20,358 bases of DNA from Pilaira anomala. Lineage: Eukaryota; Mucoromycota; Mucoromycetes; Mucorales; Mucoraceae. A model generated the notes under the pieces. That model had not been told where the DNA came from and ran no database searches. It was given only the letters and a program-made list of their open reading frames with translations. Where the stretch lies: NCBI GenBank assembly GCA_025716855.1, contig JAIXMQ010000166.1, positions 1 through 20,358 on the forward strand. Reading direction: 5' to 3'. A program made the position numbers and the translations under genes. Below are positions 17,044-20,358 of the stretch, piece after piece (positions within the stretch are counted from its first letter, which is position 1; each line of letters starts with the position of its first letter).

Positions 17044-18121
17044 GTATTATTGTTTGAAATAAAAGGTAAGTTACTCAAATGTAATATAATGCAATGTTCT
17101 TTTGCTGTTTTTTTTAAAAAAAAATGAATAAATTTGAGATACGCGATGTCTATAACATTAAAAAATGTATTATGGGGTTTTGTGCATTTTTTAAAAGCTA
17201 GAATTAAACACAGATATGCATTGGCATACGGCTTTATCAAAATAGTTTATAAATGAGTTTTTTATCATGTATTGCTTAGTTCATACTGTAAATTATATAT
17301 AATGATCTGATTAGACATGCGAGTATGATAATTTAATAGTGTTATGTATGAAATATCCATTTATACCTGACTTTTAAAGAAGTATAAAAACTCCAGTAGC
17401 TCTCTTTTTTATATATGTAGTAATGATGATAATTAATTCTTTGGTTCTTTCGTTATGTTCCATTGTGTTGCTATTGTTATCTTTTTTTATTTAGTACCTA
17501 CCGGTGTAGATACAATACATTAGGCTGATTACAACCGAAGGTATATCGAGGATAGAAGGATGGAATGATTTTCATTTTAACTACCTCTCTGATTTTGTGA
17601 AGACCAGAATATGTTTCTTTTAGACGTTGGATTTAGAAAAGAAAACGAATTATTATTGAGCGTAGTTTTTCAATAACTTCCACTTACTAACATATAAACT
17701 TTTAAAAAAAAATAGATTGGATGTAGATTATTATAATTACCTTCATATTTAAAGTATATTTATAATTGACAGCTTTTTTATTGAAGGGATAAATAATAAA
17801 AATTTCTACCATGTGGTATTCTAAGCGATTACTACAATTGTAGGAGTACCCAAATAATCTAAAAAGATATACTTACCATTTTCATAATCATCATTTGAAT
17901 TAACTTCTTTTTTATTATTGTTTATATTTCAATATTATAACAGGTGTTCAAACTAAATATATATGCTAACTTAATTTTTATAGTAAAAATATGTTTGTAA
18001 TACCGTGAAAAATAATATAATACTTCTATTAATTTAAACGTTTACATTAAAGTGTTGACATAATCTAAAGAAAGTTATATTATTTATCAATAATAAAACA
18101 ATTGTGAAAAATACGTATGAT
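17044..18121. other. AT-rich spacer, no feature seen
   Basis: I found no coding, RNA or repeat signal on either strand. The minus-strand frame at 16884-17240 is a shadow of the degraded gene and of AT-rich DNA. Confidence 0.6.
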
Positions 18122-18128
18122 AAAAAAA
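18122..18128 (-). terminator. Pol III-type T7 terminator after the tRNA-like gene
   Basis: On the minus strand a run of seven T starts three bases after the tRNA-like 3' end, the normal distance for RNA polymerase III termination. Confidence 0.5.
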
Positions 18129-18131
18129 TAA

Positions 18132-18200
18132 GCTCACATCAGAGATTGAACCCTGGGCGTGCGCGTGAAATTTAATCGCCTTACCAATTAAGCCATGGGC
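18132..18200 (-). tRNA. Degenerate tRNA-like gene (anticodon unclear)
   Basis: The minus strand reads GCCCATGGCTTAATTGGTAA and onwards. It has a good A box (TGGCTTAATTGG, 18184-18195), a D arm whose GCTT pairs with AGGC, a B box (GGTTCAATCTC, 18142-18152), a T arm CAGGG/CTCTG with a shortened 6-base loop, partly paired ends, and a T7 terminator. The anticodon arm does not pair: the loop could read TTC or CAC depending on register. It is therefore a tRNA pseudogene or a tRNA-derived element such as a SINE head. The internal promoter still looks usable. A LINE is inserted at its 5' edge. Confidence 0.5.
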
Positions 18201-18203
18201 ATT
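18189..18203 (+). repeat. Left target-site duplication of the LINE
   Basis: TAAGCCATGGGCATT, identical to 19648-19662. It overlaps the first bases and A box of the tRNA-like gene. Confidence 0.9.
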
Positions 18204-19647
18204 CTTTGGCTCTCACTCTCAAGTCCAAGAGATGCTAAACCTAGCTGCATCCCACTCTCAAGAACTTGGTTACCGCTGGAGCCCGTCGAAATGTGCCATC
18301 CTCAATGCACCTTCTTCGGGTACCCCACTGTCCCTCTACGGTTCCATTCTTCCCACAGTTGACGAGTTCGTTTACCTTGGTGTTCCCTTTAGGAGTTCTG
18401 GTCTCTATGGTCCTGGTATTCTTGCCCTACGAAAGGCTAGTGCTGTCAAGACTATGGCTCTCCTCGTCTCGGTAGGTGCTCACCGTAATGGTTTCTCCCT
18501 CCTCCTCTCTTCGCGCCTGTATACCTGCTTTATCCGCCCTAAGATAGAGTATGGTTTAGCAATCTCCAATCTCTCTGGTGCAGATCTCAAGCACTTTGAC
18601 GATGCTCAGAATAAACTGGTCTCTATGTTCATTGGGGGTTCCTGGTTTAATGTTGCCAAACACATTACCTGTCTCCCTCCAATGAAACATCGGTACAACA
18701 CACTGGTTACTCGCTTCGTAAATCGTGCCAAGTATCTTCCTGAGGACTCCTTAGTGGTGTTACTGCAAACTTTACCCCGGCCACCCCGTTTAATAGGTTT
18801 CCTCCAAAAGAACCCATTATACAGGTCTCTTCCCCGGTCATCTGAACCCCTTCCAGATGTAGTCTTGCGTGGTATCATCCGCCAGTTCCTACAGACAGAG
18901 TTCGATAACGCTATGGCTAAGGCCGTCACTACTGGTCACCATGTCCTTGTACGTGCCTGCCGTCCGTGCACATCCAAACCTGATCCGATTCTTACATTGC
19001 CTATGCAACGTAGTGCACGTAGTCGTCTTGTACGATGGCGTCTTGGTCGATTCGCTAACTTGCGCGAAGAATGTCCTTGTCTCTCGGGTGAATTCATTAC
19101 TCGTTCCCATTACATCACTTGCCGTGCCATAGATCCTGCCCTTTGGGATGCAATGCCAGTGTCCCCCCGACCTGGTGTTCACCCAATTGACGCTGCCATT
19201 AACGGTCTGCCCGAAAAGGCTACCCACGGTCCACCCCCCTACTGGTCTGCCTTACTCCAATTGCTCTATGCAATCGACTGTCTTCGTCACCCTGCTGCTA
19301 GAATACCCCCAGATCCAGATCCAGGTAACCGTTGGTTACCACACGCTCCTCGACCAGCTCCTAGATGAAATATTAGTAGACTATCTTCCCATGCGACACC
19401 TCGGTGGTAAGTGTATATTATCAAAGTTCCCATCCGTTGGTTGTTCCCTGTGGATTAGAATACTCTTAGATTAGTCTTCCCGTTCCCCTTCTTCTCTCTT
19501 TTACTTTTTTTTCCTTTTATATTGGGTATATCCTAGGGTTTTTAGATCTTCCACATTTTCTTTTATAGAATTTTATCCATTATAATGTGGCAATTTATGC
19601 TCAATAGAGTCGCCGTATAATTATTTTTTATCAATAAAATTAAATCT
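18204..19647 (+). mobile_element. 5'-truncated LINE (non-LTR retrotransposon)
   Basis: Both sides carry the same perfect 15-bp duplication, as expected from target-primed reverse transcription. The 5' end is cut inside the reverse transcriptase gene, the normal result of incomplete reverse transcription. The 3' end is a 279-bp T-rich untranslated region and a short A/T tail (ATAAAATTAAATC) rather than a long poly(A). The inserted DNA is visibly richer in C and G than its surroundings. Confidence 0.92.
18205..19368 (+). pseudogene. LINE reverse transcriptase C-terminal fragment with zinc knuckle
   Basis: The frame is open from the insertion junction (FGSHSQVQE, the stretch just after the RT catalytic YADD region in LINE proteins) to TGA at 19366-19368. 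Counting from ATG 18232, it shows the RT end (ELGYRWSPSKCAIL, VDEFVYLGVPF), the thumb region (LLLSSRLYTCFIRPKIEYGL), a basic linker (RSARSRLVRWRLGRF), and a zinc knuckle C281-x-C283-x9-H293-x3-C297. There is no stop within about 388 codons, so the copy is young. It lacks the endonuclease and the polymerase active site, and no LINE start codon is retained, so it is inactive. Codons favour C at the third position, unlike neighbouring genes. Confidence 0.93.
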
Positions 19648-19662
19648 AAGCCATGGGCATTT
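19648..19662 (+). repeat. Right target-site duplication of the LINE
   Basis: TAAGCCATGGGCATT, a perfect copy of 18189-18203. The flanking bases differ on both sides, so the duplication is exactly 15 bp. Confidence 0.9.
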
Positions 19663-19757
19663 AAAAATTTCTGTCAACCTCAGATCCTTATAAGTATGAT
19701 TCTTTTCATATTAGCTACTACAATGCACCCTAAAGAGATTTACCGGAAATTTACTGG

Positions 19758-19791
19758 GTCCAGTATATCTTGAAAATTAGATATACTGGAC
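19758..19791. repeat. Perfect inverted repeat, 13-bp arms
   Basis: GTCCAGTATATCT and its exact inverse AGATATACTGGAC are separated by eight bases (TGAAAATT). TTACTGG occurs directly before the left arm and again just after the right arm, so a larger, partly duplicated structure may be present. Confidence 0.88.
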
Positions 19792-19971
19792 ATTTACTGG
19801 ACTTTGTTTATTTGGGTCCAAAATTTAGCGCTTATTTTTTTTACTTTTTTTTTTCCTTTTTTTTTTACATAATGTTGATAACAATTTTTAAATTTTTTTC
19901 AATTTTTTTATTTCTTCAATAGATGAAAAGTTGATTTCGTCATATAATTTACTTATATTCGCCATTTACAT

Positions 19972-19974
<3 letters not shown>

Positions 19975-20016
<42 letters not shown>
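19975..20016 (+). repeat. T42 homopolymer run
   Basis: Forty-two uninterrupted T bases, far longer than other runs in the window (the next is T25 at 6445-6469). It could be the reverse-strand poly(A) tail of a retrotransposed sequence or simple slippage. The exact length may be a sequencing artefact. Confidence 0.9.
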
Positions 20017-20017
<1 letters not shown>

Positions 20018-20358
20018 TATGTATATTCTTTTCAAAACTGTTCTTTCTTTTTTCTAATTCAAAGCCTTATTATTTTGTGTATCATAGTATATTTACTTTC
20101 TTTTCTTACTTTAAAGTAATACTTTTTTATTATTAACCTTTTTTTTTAAGCACGTAATAATAAAGAAGTATATATTTTAAACGCAGTATAGAAATATAGG
20201 CTATTAGTGTAAATCTTCCGATAATAAAGTTTTTTTTTTTTTTAATACTCAGCCAAAGTATATTCATGGATTTCACAGCTTGACAGTTAAATTTGAAAAT
20301 GGGTTCTTTATGAGTTACATTCGTTTTAGCAATTGATGCAGAAGTGATATTTCTTAAT

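Larger units (their letters stand above)
19663..20358. other. AT-rich right flank, no gene
   Basis: No coding or RNA gene is supported. It contains the hairpin at 19758-19791, the T42 run at 19975-20016, and several shorter T runs. The short open frame over the T run is an artefact of poly-phenylalanine codons. Confidence 0.6.

Noticed and set aside
16884..17240. Minus-strand 118-codon frame
   Set aside because: It is antisense to the acidic tail of the degraded plus-strand gene and runs into AT-rich DNA; the serine/threonine-rich peptide mirrors Glu/Val codons.
19148..19474. Second plus-strand frame overlapping the LINE reverse transcriptase end
   Set aside because: It is an alternative frame of a strongly supported RT and zinc-knuckle coding sequence.

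Overview
The window reads as AT-rich nuclear DNA of an early-diverging fungus, most likely Mucoromycota/Mucorales. This is an inference from four things: very short spliceosomal introns (about 55-85 bp, GTAAGT/GTGAGT donors, CTAAC/CTAAT branch points), long T and A tracts, a chromodomain Ty3/gypsy element, and protein families I associate with such genomes. Almost everything recognisable is a transposable element or a remnant of one. There is no operon structure and no ordinary housekeeping gene.

Layout. 1-2279 is the 3' half of an intact Ty3/gypsy chromovirus pol gene (RT thumb, RNase H, integrase, GPY/F, chromodomain), entering from the left edge. Its 3' LTR (2313-2996) follows. The LTR ends exactly where a Helitron Rep-helicase gene resumes in frame (2997-6098), so the retrotransposon sits inside the Helitron. 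The Helitron copy keeps three small introns but carries a Walker A substitution, a stop codon and a frameshift. 6099-7061 is AT-rich and empty. 7062-7255 is a cluster of short TTGTT/AACAA palindromes that abuts the broken 3' end of a minus-strand DDE transposase pseudogene (7256-9025). 10127-10488 holds three copies of a 76-99 bp repeat.

Two different Tc1-type transposons follow (10549-13209). The second is inserted at a TA dinucleotide inside the right terminal inverted repeat of the first. Each transposase is intact except for one in-frame stop codon. Their 3' ends face each other and share a conserved noncoding block.

13715-14869 is a multi-exon gene for an HMG-box-like protein whose last exon carries a GWPEGVPF motif. 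It is the least familiar gene here and possibly host-encoded. 14973-17043 holds degraded coding fragments: a minus-strand exon-like stretch, a FLYWCH-like zinc-binding domain, and an acidic repeat tail. 17044-18121 is empty AT-rich DNA.

At 18122-18200 a degenerate tRNA-like Pol III unit lies on the minus strand. A 5'-truncated LINE (18204-19647), flanked by perfect 15-bp target-site duplications, is inserted at its 5' edge. The right end holds a perfect 13-bp-arm hairpin and a 42-T run.

The genes do not cooperate in a pathway. The window records successive insertions: chromovirus into Helitron, Tc1 into Tc1, LINE into a tRNA-like gene. The points most worth following are the LINE at the tRNA-like target, the nested Tc1 pair with its shared 3' block, and the HMG/GWPEGVPF gene.
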